DNA from: Streptomyces longisporoflavus
GTDB lineage: Bacteria; Actinomycetota; Actinomycetes; Streptomycetales; Streptomycetaceae
Direction of reading: 5' to 3'
Assembly (NCBI RefSeq): GCF_014649775.1
Contig: NZ_BMTR01000018.1
Coordinates: 1 to 64,000 of the forward strand
DNA: 64,000 nucleotides
Within the stretch, counting starts at the first letter, position 1. Each line of letters begins with the position of its first letter. The notes below the pieces were generated by a model. That model ran no database searches. It had not been told where the DNA came from and saw only the letters and a program-made list of their open reading frames with translations. This document shows, in pieces, positions 50,953-59,681 of the stretch. The translations under genes were made by a program, and so were the position numbers.

Positions 50953-52161
50953 ATGGAAATCGTCATCCTTGCTGTAGTCATCGCCGTGGTCGTGATCGGC
51001 GCGCTCGGCGGGCTCGTGATCGGCAGCCGCAAGAAGAAGCAGCTGCCTCCGAAGGCCCCGTCCTCGACGCCCACCATCACCGCTCCTCCGGCCGAGCCGC
51101 ATGTCGGCGACGAGGCCGAGACGCCGCGCGACGAACCGCGCCGCACGATCGAGGAGGTGGAACTCCCGCTCGCCGAGCCGACGGCGTCGGCCCCGGTCGT
51201 CATCGAAGAGCCGGCCGCGCCGGAGATCGAGACCCCGGAGCCCACGGCAGGTCGCCTGGTCCGCCTGCGCAGCCGGCTCTCCCGCTCGCAGAACGCACTC
51301 GGCAAGGGGCTGCTCACGCTCCTCTCCCGCGAGCACCTGGACGAGGACACGTGGGAGGAGATCGAGGACACGCTCCTCACCGCCGACGTCGGCGTCGCCC
51401 CCACCCAGGAGCTGGTCGAGCGCCTGCGCGAGCGCGTCCGTGTGCTCGGCACCCGAACCCCGGACGAGCTGCGCACCCTCCTGCGCGAGGAGCTGCTCAC
51501 GCTGGTCGGTCCCGAGCTCGACCGTACGGTCAAGACCGAGTCGGGCCTGGAGACGCCCGGCATCGTGATGGTCGTCGGCGTGAACGGCACCGGCAAGACC
51601 ACCACCACCGGCAAGCTCGCCCGCGTCCTGGTCGCCGACGGCCGCTCGGTGGTCCTCGGCGCCGCGGACACGTTCCGCGCCGCCGCCGCCGACCAGCTGC
51701 AGACCTGGGGCGAGCGCGTCGGCGCGCGTACGGTCCGCGGCCCCGAGGGCGGCGACCCGGCGTCGATCGCCTTCGACGCGGTCAAGGAGGGCATCGCGGA
51801 GGGCGCCGATGTCGTCCTCATCGACACCGCGGGCCGGCTGCACACCAAGACCGGCCTGATGGACGAGCTCGGCAAGGTCAAGCGCGTCGTGGAGAAGCAC
51901 GCCCCGCTCGACGAGGTGCTGCTCGTCCTGGACGCGACGACCGGGCAGAACGGCCTGGTGCAGGCGCGGGTCTTCGCCGAGGTCGTCGACATCACCGGCA
52001 TCGTCCTGACGAAGCTGGACGGCACGGCCAAGGGCGGCATCGTCGTGGCGGTCCAGCGCGAGCTCGGCGTGCCGGTGAAGCTGATCGGGCTCGGCGAGGG
52101 CGCGGACGATCTGGCGCCGTTCGAGCCCGGGGCTTTCGTGGATGCGCTGATCGGCGAGTAG
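50953..52161 (+). CDS. ftsY: Signal recognition particle receptor FtsY
   Basis: A 402-residue SRP GTPase. It has an N-terminal membrane helix (I-V-I-L-A-V-V-I-A-V-V-V-I-G-A-L, residues 3-18) and then an acidic, proline-rich A region to ~98. The N domain follows and the G domain has G-V-N-G-T-G-K-T-T-T near 210, D-T-F-R-A-A-A near 239, D-T-A-G-R-L and T-K-L-D-G-T-A-K-G-G. The membrane anchor is typical of actinobacteria. Its partner ffh is in the same window at 59682. Confidence 0.97.
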   Translation: MEIVILAVVIAVVVIGALGGLVIGSRKKKQLPPKAPSSTPTITAPPAEPHVGDEAETPRDEPRRTIEEVELPLAEPTASAPVVIEEPAAPEIETPEPTAGRLVRLRSRLSRSQNALGKGLLTLLSREHLDEDTWEEIEDTLLTADVGVAPTQELVERLRERVRVLGTRTPDELRTLLREELLTLVGPELDRTVKTESGLETPGIVMVVGVNGTGKTTTTGKLARVLVADGRSVVLGAADTFRAAAADQLQTWGERVGARTVRGPEGGDPASIAFDAVKEGIAEGADVVLIDTAGRLHTKTGLMDELGKVKRVVEKHAPLDEVLLVLDATTGQNGLVQARVFAEVVDITGIVLTKLDGTAKGGIVVAVQRELGVPVKLIGLGEGADDLAPFEPGAFVDALIGE

Positions 52162-52270
52162 CGGCTCCGACCGGCCCGTCGGTCGCCCCCTGGTATGGCG
52201 TGGCATCGCGCCCCGCGGGTGTGTCGTGGCCTGTCGCGCAGTTGTCCGCGCCCCTTTCGGGGCCCGAAAA

Positions 52271-52309
52271 GAAATGCCCGCTCCGGGGTGCAGCCGGGGC
52301 GGGCATTTC
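52271..52309. terminator. Terminator between ftsY and the prim-pol gene
   Basis: Perfect 11-bp arms GAAATGCCCGC / GCGGGCATTTC around a 17-nt loop, with A's before and T's after. It serves the two convergent genes. Confidence 0.85.
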
Positions 52310-52321
52310 GCTGTGCGGGCG

Positions 52322-52984
52322 TTACGCCGGGGAGCGGTGCGCCACGTACGCCAGAGTTCCCAGAATCAGCCGCGCTTGCGGCGGATGCGTCGCCGAGTCG
52401 AGGTCCGGGGCGCGCAGCCAGCGGACCGGGCCGAGGCCCGCGTGGTCGGACGGCGGAGCCGTCAGATGGCTGCCGGGACCGCGGCCGTGCAGGTCGAGCC
52501 CCGCGTCGTCCCAGCCCATGCGGTAGAGCAGCTGGGGGAGTTCGACGGCGGCGCCGGGGGCGACGAAGAAGTGCGCCCGGCCGTCCGGCGTCGCCGCCAC
52601 CGGGCCGAGCGGCAGGCCCATGCGCTCCAGGCGGAGCAGCGCCCTGCGTCCCGCCGCCTCCGCCACCTCGAGCACGTCGAAGGCGCGTCCCACCGGCAGC
52701 AGCACGGCGGCGCCGGGGAACCGCGCCCAGGCTTCGGTCACTTCGTCGAGCGTCGCCCCGGCGGGGACCTCGGGGGCGAAGGCCAGCGGGTGGGCGCCGG
52801 GAGCTGCGCAGTCGGCCGCGCCGCAGGAGCAGCGGCCGTCCAGGGCGCGTGCGCCGGGGACCGCGGCCCATCCCCACAGTCCGGTGTACTCGGCCACCGC
52901 GGTGCAGTCCGAGGCGCGGCCGCGCCGTCGGGAACCGGTGCGGGGCTTGTCGGTTCCCCGGATGCCGCCGATCGTGAAGCCCAT
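52322..52984 (-). CDS. Bifunctional DNA primase/polymerase-like (prim-pol N-terminal) protein
   Basis: A 220-residue protein resembling the N-terminal prim-pol domain found on plasmid and phage replicases, but standing alone. The N-terminus has Y-T-G-L-W-G-W-A-A-V-P-G-A. A cysteine/histidine cluster C-S-C-G-A-A-D-C-A-A-P-G-A-H-P (residues ~52-66) is typical of this family. The polymerase D-x-D of active enzymes is not obvious (F-D-V-L-E-V near 101), so it may be catalytically inactive. It lies between ftsY and nsdA, a position conserved from memory in S. coelicolor. Its function is unknown. Confidence 0.75.
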   Translation of the reverse strand: MGFTIGGIRGTDKPRTGSRRRGRASDCTAVAEYTGLWGWAAVPGARALDGRCSCGAADCAAPGAHPLAFAPEVPAGATLDEVTEAWARFPGAAVLLPVGRAFDVLEVAEAAGRRALLRLERMGLPLGPVAATPDGRAHFFVAPGAAVELPQLLYRMGWDDAGLDLHGRGPGSHLTAPPSDHAGLGPVRWLRAPDLDSATHPPQARLILGTLAYVAHRSPA

Positions 52985-53418
52985 GCCCCCTCCAACGGGT
53001 CGAGCGCGGTGTGGTTACGTGACGGAATCGGAACGTGACCCTGTGCTTTTGTGTGGGCGCTCGGCGTCCGCAAAGGGGGTGCGCCCGGTCGTGCGCGCCC
53101 TCAAGTGCTCCCCTCCGCCCTCCCTCGGACGTCCACTGTCAAGTGAATCGCTTGTCGCGGGGCGGGAGTTCATTCGAAGGGGTGGCGAATGGTGGCGTTT
53201 CCGCGATCGCCCTCGCCGGACGGGTGATCGTAGGATTACTTTCAGTGCACAGACCCTGAGTCTCGTGCTCTCGTGGGTATGCCGGAGGCAACTCGGTTTC
53301 CTGTTCGATGGGTGACGTTCTCCGGGCGCGGCGCCGCAACGCGCGGCATTCTGGTAGGGCTTGGCTACGGCCTGGCGTGGGACCGCACATAAGTGTCTTG
53401 AGGGATGGGGGCGTTCCA
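52985..53418. other. 434-bp gap upstream of nsdA
   Basis: The divergent region between the prim-pol gene and nsdA. An interrupted palindrome CAAG-N7-CTTG (53140-53154) and a possible -10 TAGGAT near 53231 are visible. No gene or strong hairpin was seen. Regulation of nsdA probably lies here. Confidence 0.4.
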
Positions 53419-54894
53419 GTGGGCGGCAATGGCGGAAGTGGTGCGAACGCTGAGAAGCGCCCCAACGAACTGCTCAATTCCTGGTTCGTGCGCAGCGGCT
53501 GGTCGAAGGGCGAGCTGGCGCGGCAAGTGAACCGCAGGGCACGGCAGTTGGGCGCCCACCACATCTCCACCGACACCTCCCGGGTGCGCCGCTGGCTGGA
53601 CGGCGAGAATCCGCGCGAGCCCATCCCGCGCATCCTCTCCGAGCTGTTCTCCGAGCGGTTCGGCTGCGTCGTCGCCGTCGAAGATCTCGGACTGCGCGCC
53701 GCGCACCAGTCACCCTCCGTCTCCGGTGTCGACCTGCCCTGGACCGGCCCCCAGACCGTCGCGCTCATCAGCGAGTTCTCGCGCAGCGACCTCATGCTGG
53801 CCCGGCGCGGCTTCCTCGGCAGCTCGCTCGCGCTCTCCGCGGGCACCGCCCTCATCGAGCCCATGCAGCGCTGGCTGGTGCCGGGACCGACGAGCCCCGT
53901 CGGCGACCCCGAGCCGCCCACGCCGTCGCGCAGGCCCGGCCGGCTGTCCAAGCCGGAGCTCGACCTCCTTGAGTCCACGACCGTGATGTTCCGGCAGTGG
54001 GACGCCCAGTGCGGCGGCGGCCTGCGGCGCAAGGCGGTCGTCGGCCAACTGCACGAGGTGACGGACCTGTTGCAGGAGCCCCAGCCCGAGGCCACGTCCA
54101 AACGGCTCTTCAAGGTCGCGGGCGAGCTGGCCGAACTGGCCGGATGGATGAGCTATGACGTCGGCCTCCAGCCGACCGCCCAGAAGTACTTCGTGCTCGC
54201 CCTGCACGCCGCGAAGGAAGCGGGCGAGAAGCCCCTCGGTTCGTACATCCTCTCCAGCATGAGCCGCCAGATGATCCACCTCGGGCGGCCCGACGACGCG
54301 CTCGAACTCATCCACCTCGCGCAGTACGGAAGCCGGGACTGCGCCAGCCCGCGCACCCAGGCCATGCTGTATGCGATGGAGGCCCGCGCCTACGCCAGCA
54401 TGGGCCAGCCCGGCAAGTGCAAGCGGGCCGTGCGCATGGCCGAGGACACCTTCGCCGACGCGCTGGACTTCGACGAGCCCGAGCCCGACTGGATCCGCTT
54501 CTTCTCCGAGGCCGAGCTGAACGGCGAGAACGCCCACTCGTTCCGTGACCTGGCCTATGTCGCGGGACGCAGCCCCACGTACGCCTCCCTCGCCGAGCCC
54601 GTCATGGAGCGTGCCGTCGAACTCTTCGGCAAGGACAGCGAGCACCAGCGTTCGTACGCACTGAATCTCATCGGGATGGCCACGGTCCACCTGCTCCAGC
54701 GTGAGCCCGAGCAGAGCACGGTCTTCGCGCACGAGGCGCTCACCATCGCCAAGAAGGTCCGCTCCGAGCGCGTCAACACCCGCCTTCGCAAGACCGTGGA
54801 CACCGCCGTGCGGGACTTCGGCGACCTCGCCGAGGTCGTGCAGCTCACGGACCAGCTGGCCATCGACATGCCGGAAACCGCGGAGGCGGTCTGA
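53419..54894 (+). CDS. nsdA: NsdA-type developmental regulator
   Basis: A 491-residue protein from the GTG at 53419 (VGGNGGSGANAEKRPNELLN); an upstream in-frame start at 53308 lacks support. The N-terminal ~100 residues contain W-S-K-G-E-L-A-R-Q-V-N-R-R-A-R-Q-L-G and S-R-V-R-R-W-L-D-G-E-N-P-R-E-P-I-P, a helix-turn-helix-like region. From ~200 the protein is made of tetratricopeptide-like helical repeats. It matches NsdA, a negative regulator of sporulation and antibiotic production in S. coelicolor. Its place before amtB also matches. Confidence 0.9.
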   Translation: MGGNGGSGANAEKRPNELLNSWFVRSGWSKGELARQVNRRARQLGAHHISTDTSRVRRWLDGENPREPIPRILSELFSERFGCVVAVEDLGLRAAHQSPSVSGVDLPWTGPQTVALISEFSRSDLMLARRGFLGSSLALSAGTALIEPMQRWLVPGPTSPVGDPEPPTPSRRPGRLSKPELDLLESTTVMFRQWDAQCGGGLRRKAVVGQLHEVTDLLQEPQPEATSKRLFKVAGELAELAGWMSYDVGLQPTAQKYFVLALHAAKEAGEKPLGSYILSSMSRQMIHLGRPDDALELIHLAQYGSRDCASPRTQAMLYAMEARAYASMGQPGKCKRAVRMAEDTFADALDFDEPEPDWIRFFSEAELNGENAHSFRDLAYVAGRSPTYASLAEPVMERAVELFGKDSEHQRSYALNLIGMATVHLLQREPEQSTVFAHEALTIAKKVRSERVNTRLRKTVDTAVRDFGDLAEVVQLTDQLAIDMPETAEAV

Positions 54895-55051
54895 CGGCGT
54901 CCCACCAGAGCCCCGGCCGCGGCCGGCCCATCCCGAACTGCCCGACTCGGCTCCCCCATGCCAGGTCAATCGGATGGCCGCCGCGGCCGGTTCTTGTCGT
55001 GTGCGCAGGGTATGAAAACGCACCCCGCCCGACCCGGCAGTTCATGGACGC

Positions 55052-55087
55052 GTAACACGTACGACCTCTTCGTCACTGCGGCGAAAC
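55052..55087 (+). promoter_or_regulatory. GlnR operator upstream of amtB
   Basis: Boxes GTAAC (55052-55056), 6 bp, GACCT (55063-55067), 4 bp, GTCAC (55072-55076), 6 bp, GAAAC (55083-55087). This is the known GlnR a-b-a-b arrangement (gTnAc-n6-GaAAc repeated) with a weak first b box. It lies 147 bp before the amtB start, in the 339-bp gap after nsdA. GlnR activates amtB-glnK-glnD when nitrogen is short. Confidence 0.75.
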
Positions 55088-55233
55088 ATCGAGGGGCGCC
55101 TCCCGAAACGGCGCTGCGCCAATCTCGTGGCGCATAACGGCCCACCCTTCCCCAAGCTCTCGGCTCCGCTCGACCAGGGGAGACCCCACCAGCCCCGCCC
55201 GCACGGGCCGCATACGACGACGAGGAGACGCCG

Positions 55234-56601
55234 ATGCCCCCAGGCATCACGATCGCCGCAGACGCCCCGCAGCTGTCTGCCGCCAACACAGGGTTCATGC
55301 TCATCTGTTCCGCCCTGGTGATGCTCATGACGCCGGGACTCGCCTTCTTCTACGGAGGCATGGTCCGCGTCAAGAGCACACTGAACATGCTGATGATGAG
55401 CTTCATCAGTCTGGGGATCGTCACCATCCTCTGGGTGCTGTACGGCTTCTCCATCGCGTTCGGCACCGACCACGGCAGCCTCTTCGGCTGGTCGTCCGAC
55501 TACGTCGGCCTGAGCGGCATAGGGCTCACCGAGCTGTGGGACGGCTACACCATCCCGGTCTATGTCTTCGCGGTCTTCCAGCTGATGTTCGCGATCATCA
55601 CACCCGCGCTGATCAGCGGTGCGCTCGCCGACCGCGTGAAGTTCACCGCCTGGGCGCTGTTCGTCGCGCTCTGGGCCACCGTCGTCTACTTCCCGGTCGC
55701 GCACTGGGTGTGGGGGACCGGCGGCTGGGCCTTCGAGCTCGGTGTCATCGACTTCGCCGGCGGTACGGCCGTGCACATCAACGCCGGTGCCGCCGCGCTC
55801 GGCGTGATCCTGGTCATCGGCAAGCGCGTCGGCTTCAAGAAGGATCCGATGCGGCCGCACAGCCTGCCGCTCGTCATGCTCGGCGCGGCGCTCCTGTGGT
55901 TCGGCTGGTTCGGCTTCAACGCCGGGTCGTGGCTGGGCAACGACGACGGCGTCGGCGCGATGATGTTCCTGAACACGCAGGTCGCCACCGCCGCGGCCAT
56001 GCTGGCCTGGCTCGCCTACGAGAAGATCCGGCACGGCGCGATCACCACCCTCGGTGCCGCTTCGGGCGCCGTCGCCGGTCTCGTCGCGATCACCCCGGCC
56101 GGCGGCTCCGTCTCGCCGCTCGGCGCGATCGCCGTCGGAGCCATCGCCGGTCTGCTGTGCGCCATGGCGGTCGGCCTCAAGTTCAAGTTCGGCTACGACG
56201 ACTCCCTCGACGTCGTCGGTGTCCACCTCGTCGGCGGTGTCGTGGGCTCGCTGCTCGTCGGCTTCTTCGCCACGGGCGGCGTCCAGTCCGACGCCAAGGG
56301 CCTCTTCTACGGAGGCGGCCTCGAACAGCTGGGCAAGCAGGCCGCCGGTGTCGGCGCCGTACTCGCCTACTCCGTCATCGCCTCCGCGATCCTCGCCCTC
56401 CTGATCGACAAGACCATCGGGATGCGGGTCAGCGAGGACGAGGAGGTCGCGGGCATCGACCAGGTGCAGCACGCCGAGACCGCGTACGACTTCAGCGGAG
56501 CGGGCGGCGGCACGGCGCCCCGTACCGCCGCTGTGCCCGGCCCGCCGGCCCCGGAAGCCGGCAAGGCTGCGAACGAGAAGAACAAGAGGGTGGACGCATG
56601 A
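55234..56601 (+). CDS. amtB: Ammonium transporter AmtB
   Basis: A 455-residue Amt channel with 11 predicted membrane helices. The ATG at 55234 has GAGGAG 7-12 bp upstream. Signatures are M-T-P-G-L-A-F-F-Y-G-G-M-V-R near residue 30, the pore histidines in A-V-H-I-N-A-G-A-A-A-L near 178 and V-G-V-H-L-V-G-G near 328, and F-N-A-G-S-W. The C-terminal ~55 residues are a cytosolic Ala/Pro-rich tail that binds PII. The PII gene starts 4 bp inside the amtB stop (ATGA overlap). Confidence 0.97.
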   Translation: MPPGITIAADAPQLSAANTGFMLICSALVMLMTPGLAFFYGGMVRVKSTLNMLMMSFISLGIVTILWVLYGFSIAFGTDHGSLFGWSSDYVGLSGIGLTELWDGYTIPVYVFAVFQLMFAIITPALISGALADRVKFTAWALFVALWATVVYFPVAHWVWGTGGWAFELGVIDFAGGTAVHINAGAAALGVILVIGKRVGFKKDPMRPHSLPLVMLGAALLWFGWFGFNAGSWLGNDDGVGAMMFLNTQVATAAAMLAWLAYEKIRHGAITTLGAASGAVAGLVAITPAGGSVSPLGAIAVGAIAGLLCAMAVGLKFKFGYDDSLDVVGVHLVGGVVGSLLVGFFATGGVQSDAKGLFYGGGLEQLGKQAAGVGAVLAYSVIASAILALLIDKTIGMRVSEDEEVAGIDQVQHAETAYDFSGAGGGTAPRTAAVPGPPAPEAGKAANEKNKRVDA

Positions 56602-56936
56602 AGCTCATCACCGCGGTCGTCAAGCCGCACCGCCTCGACGAGATCAAGGAGGCCCTCCAGGCCTTCGGTATCCAGGGCCTGACCGTCACGGAGGCCAGCG
56701 GCTACGGCCGCCAGCGCGGCCACACCGAGGTCTACCGCGGCGCCGAGTACACCGTCGACCTCGTGCCGAAGATCCGGATCGAGGTCCTCGTGGAGGACGA
56801 CGACGCCGAACAGCTGGTGGATGTCGTGGTGAAGGCGGCCCGGACGGGCAAGATCGGGGACGGCAAGGTCTGGAGCGTCCCGGTCGACACGGCGGTCCGG
56901 GTACGGACCGGCGAACGCGGGCCCGACGCGCTGTGA
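56598..56936 (+). CDS. glnK: Nitrogen regulatory protein PII (GlnK type)
   Basis: A 112-residue PII protein. The T-loop is G-R-Q-R-G-H-T-E-V-Y-R-G-A-E-Y with Tyr51 as the modification site. The B-loop T-G-K-I-G-D-G-K-V-W binds ATP. It blocks AmtB and reports nitrogen status. In Streptomyces Tyr51 is adenylylated by GlnD rather than uridylylated. Its start overlaps amtB and glnD follows 85 bp later. Confidence 0.96.
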   Translation: MKLITAVVKPHRLDEIKEALQAFGIQGLTVTEASGYGRQRGHTEVYRGAEYTVDLVPKIRIEVLVEDDDAEQLVDVVVKAARTGKIGDGKVWSVPVDTAVRVRTGERGPDAL

Positions 56937-56937
56937 G

Positions 56938-56974
56938 CCGGCCCGCGCTCGGCTGAACAGACTGTGCGGGCCGG
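56938..56974 (+). terminator. Hairpin between glnK and glnD
   Basis: Perfect 9-bp arms CCGGCCCGC / GCGGGCCGG around a 19-nt loop, just after the glnK stop. It may attenuate transcription into glnD and so lower GlnD relative to AmtB and PII. Confidence 0.5.
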
Positions 56975-57021
56975 GCAGGCGGAACTGAGCGGGACTTAGC
57001 GGGACTGACAGGAGCTGCTGG

Positions 57022-59490
57022 GTGACGAGTGTGGACGACGTACGTACGGAATCGGGATCGGAAGACTCCGGCCCCAGCGGCTACGCGGCGGCCCGGCTGC
57101 GCCTCCTTCAAGGGGAGGCGCAGTCCGGGCCGCCGCGCCGTTCGGCCCTCGCCGACCTGACGGACGAGTGGCTGACCGGACTCTTCACGGCCGCGGGCGC
57201 CCCGCGCGGGACCTCGTTGGTCGCCGTGGGCGGCTACGGCCGGGGGGAGCTCTCGCCGCGCAGCGACCTCGACCTGGTGCTGCTGCACGACGGCAGCGCG
57301 GACGCGGGGGAGGTGGCGGCTCTCGCGGACCGCATCTGGTACCCCGTCTGGGACCTGGGGCTCGCGCTCGACCACTCCGTGCGGACACCGGCACAGGCGC
57401 GCAAGACCGCGGGCGAGGACCTGAAGGTGCAGCTGGGGCTCCTGGACGCGCGGCACGTCGTGGGCGACCTCGGGCTGACCGCGGGGCTGCGTACGGCGGT
57501 GCTCGCGGACTGGCGGAACCTCGCGCCGAAGCGGCTGCCGGAGCTGCGCGAGCTGTGCGAGGAACGCGCCGAACGGCAGGGGGAGCTGAGCTACCTCCTC
57601 GAACCGGACCTGAAGGAGGCCCGCGGCGGGCTCCGGGACGCGACCGCGCTGCGGGCCGTCGCCGCCTCGTGGCTCGCGGACGCGCCCCGCGAAGGGCTCA
57701 GCGATGCCCGGCGGCGGCTCCTCGACGTGCGGGACGCGCTGCATCTGACCACGGGCCGGGCCACCGACCGGCTCGCCCTCCAGGAGCAGGACCAGGTCGC
57801 AGCCGAGCTGGGGCTGCTCGACGCGGACACCTTGCTGCGGGAGGTGTACGAGGCCGCCCGCACCGTCTCCTACGCGAGCGACGTGACGTGGCGCGAGGTG
57901 AGCCGGGTACTGCGGTCCCGGTCCGTGCGGCCCCGGCTGAAGGCCATGCTGGGCGGCGGCAAGAGCGCGGCTGCCGAGCGGTCGCCGCTGGCCGAGGGCG
58001 TGGTGGAGCAGGACGGGGAGGTGGTCCTCGCCCGGGCGGCCAAACCCGAGCGTGATCCCGTGCTGCCGCTGCGGGCCGCCGCCGCCGCGGCCCAGGCCGG
58101 TCTTCCGCTCTCGCTGCACGCGGTGCGCAGGATGGCGGCCGCGGTGCGACCGCTGCCCACGCCGTGGCCCGCGGAGGCCAGGGAGCAGCTCGTGACGCTG
58201 CTCGGCGCGGGGCGGCCGACGGTGGAGGTGTGGGAGGCCCTGGAGGCCGAGGGGCTCATCACCCGGCTGCTTCCCGACTGGGAGCGGGTGCGGTGCAGGC
58301 CGCAGCGCAACGCCGTGCACACGTGGACGGTCGACCGGCATCTGGTGGAGACGGCGGTGCAGGCCTCGGAGCTGACCCGGCGCGTGGGGCGTCCCGACCT
58401 GCTGCTCGTGGCCGGGCTGCTGCACGACATCGGGAAGGGCTGGCCGGGGGACCACTCCGAGGCCGGGGAGATCATCGCCCGTGACGTCGCCGCCCGGATC
58501 GGCTTCGACCGGGGCGATGTGGCGGTCCTCGCGACCCTCGTACGGCATCACCTGCTCCTGATCGAGACGGCCACGCGGCGCGATCTCGACGACCCGGCCA
58601 CGGTGCGGTCCGTCGCGGACGCGGTGAAGTCGCCGGGGACCCTCGAACTGCTGCACGCGCTGACGGAGGCGGACGCGCTGGCCACCGGCCCCGCGGCCTG
58701 GTCCGCCTGGCGGGGCTCGCTCGTCGCGGACCTGGTGAAGCGGGTGGGGGCGGTGCTCTCGGGGGACGAGCCGGAGGGCGAGCAGGACGTCGCTCCCACC
58801 GCCGAGCAGGAGCGGCTCGCCGTGGAGGCGTTCCGTACGGGCGGGCCGGTGCTTTCCCTGCGGGCGCAGACGGAGGGGCGTGCCGGGGAGGAGGAGGGCG
58901 CCGGGGACCCCGAGCCGCTGGGCGTGGAGCTGGTCATCGCGGTGCCGGACCAGCCCGGTGTGCTGCCCGCCGTCGCGGGGGTGCTCGCCATGCACCGGCT
59001 CGCAGTACGTACTGCGGAGCTGCGGGGGGTCGGACTGCCTTCCGGACTCGAAGAGTCGGTGCTGCTCCTGAACTGGCGGGTCGCCGCGGAGTACGGCTCC
59101 CTGCCGCAGGCCGCCCGGCTGCGGGCGGACCTGGTACGGGCCCTCGACGGTTCGCTGGACATCGCGGCGCGCCTCGCGGAACGGGACGCGGCCTACCCCC
59201 GCCGGCGGGGCACGGTGGCCCCGCCGCCCCGCGTGACGGTGGCCCCGGCCGGCTCCCGCGTCGCGACGGTGATCGAGGTGCGCGCCCAGGACGCCCCGGG
59301 CCTGCTCCACCGCATCGGCCGGGCGCTGGAGTCGACGGGGGTGGTGGTGCGCAGCGCCCATGTCTCCACGTTGGGCGCGAACGCGGTGGACGCGTTCTAT
59401 GTGACGGAGGCGGAGGCAGGCGCGGGACCGCTCTCGGGGGAGCGGGCGGCGGGGGTGGCCCGGGCGGTGGAGGAGGGGTTGCGGGGGTAG
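57022..59490 (+). CDS. glnD: PII nucleotidyltransferase / de-modifying enzyme GlnD
   Basis: An 822-residue sensor enzyme starting GTG 57022 with AGGAG upstream. The nucleotidyltransferase domain has V-G-G-Y-G-R-G-E-L and R-S-D-L-D-L-V-L-L near 67-87. An HD domain (H-D-I-G-K-G-W-P-G-D-H near 466) removes the group. Two ACT domains that bind glutamine are at about 632 and 750 (A-V-P-D-Q-P-G-V-L-P and R-A-Q-D-A-P-G-L-L-H-R-I). In actinobacteria it adenylylates PII. It completes the amtB-glnK-glnD operon. Confidence 0.95.
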   Translation: MTSVDDVRTESGSEDSGPSGYAAARLRLLQGEAQSGPPRRSALADLTDEWLTGLFTAAGAPRGTSLVAVGGYGRGELSPRSDLDLVLLHDGSADAGEVAALADRIWYPVWDLGLALDHSVRTPAQARKTAGEDLKVQLGLLDARHVVGDLGLTAGLRTAVLADWRNLAPKRLPELRELCEERAERQGELSYLLEPDLKEARGGLRDATALRAVAASWLADAPREGLSDARRRLLDVRDALHLTTGRATDRLALQEQDQVAAELGLLDADTLLREVYEAARTVSYASDVTWREVSRVLRSRSVRPRLKAMLGGGKSAAAERSPLAEGVVEQDGEVVLARAAKPERDPVLPLRAAAAAAQAGLPLSLHAVRRMAAAVRPLPTPWPAEAREQLVTLLGAGRPTVEVWEALEAEGLITRLLPDWERVRCRPQRNAVHTWTVDRHLVETAVQASELTRRVGRPDLLLVAGLLHDIGKGWPGDHSEAGEIIARDVAARIGFDRGDVAVLATLVRHHLLLIETATRRDLDDPATVRSVADAVKSPGTLELLHALTEADALATGPAAWSAWRGSLVADLVKRVGAVLSGDEPEGEQDVAPTAEQERLAVEAFRTGGPVLSLRAQTEGRAGEEEGAGDPEPLGVELVIAVPDQPGVLPAVAGVLAMHRLAVRTAELRGVGLPSGLEESVLLLNWRVAAEYGSLPQAARLRADLVRALDGSLDIAARLAERDAAYPRRRGTVAPPPRVTVAPAGSRVATVIEVRAQDAPGLLHRIGRALESTGVVVRSAHVSTLGANAVDAFYVTEAEAGAGPLSGERAAGVARAVEEGLRG

Positions 59491-59681
59491 GGGTTCTACT
59501 CCTGCTCCGGGATGCGCCGGCTCCGGGGACGGCTCCGGGGGCGGCCCGGACCCGTCCCGATGCTGGGGACCCACACGCCCATGGGGCCAGATACCCTGGA
59601 GGGCGACCTATCCGCCCTCCCCCACGCTCAGCTCCGCGCGAGCGGGGGGCGCCCCCTTCGACCCGAGGATTCGCGACCGCC

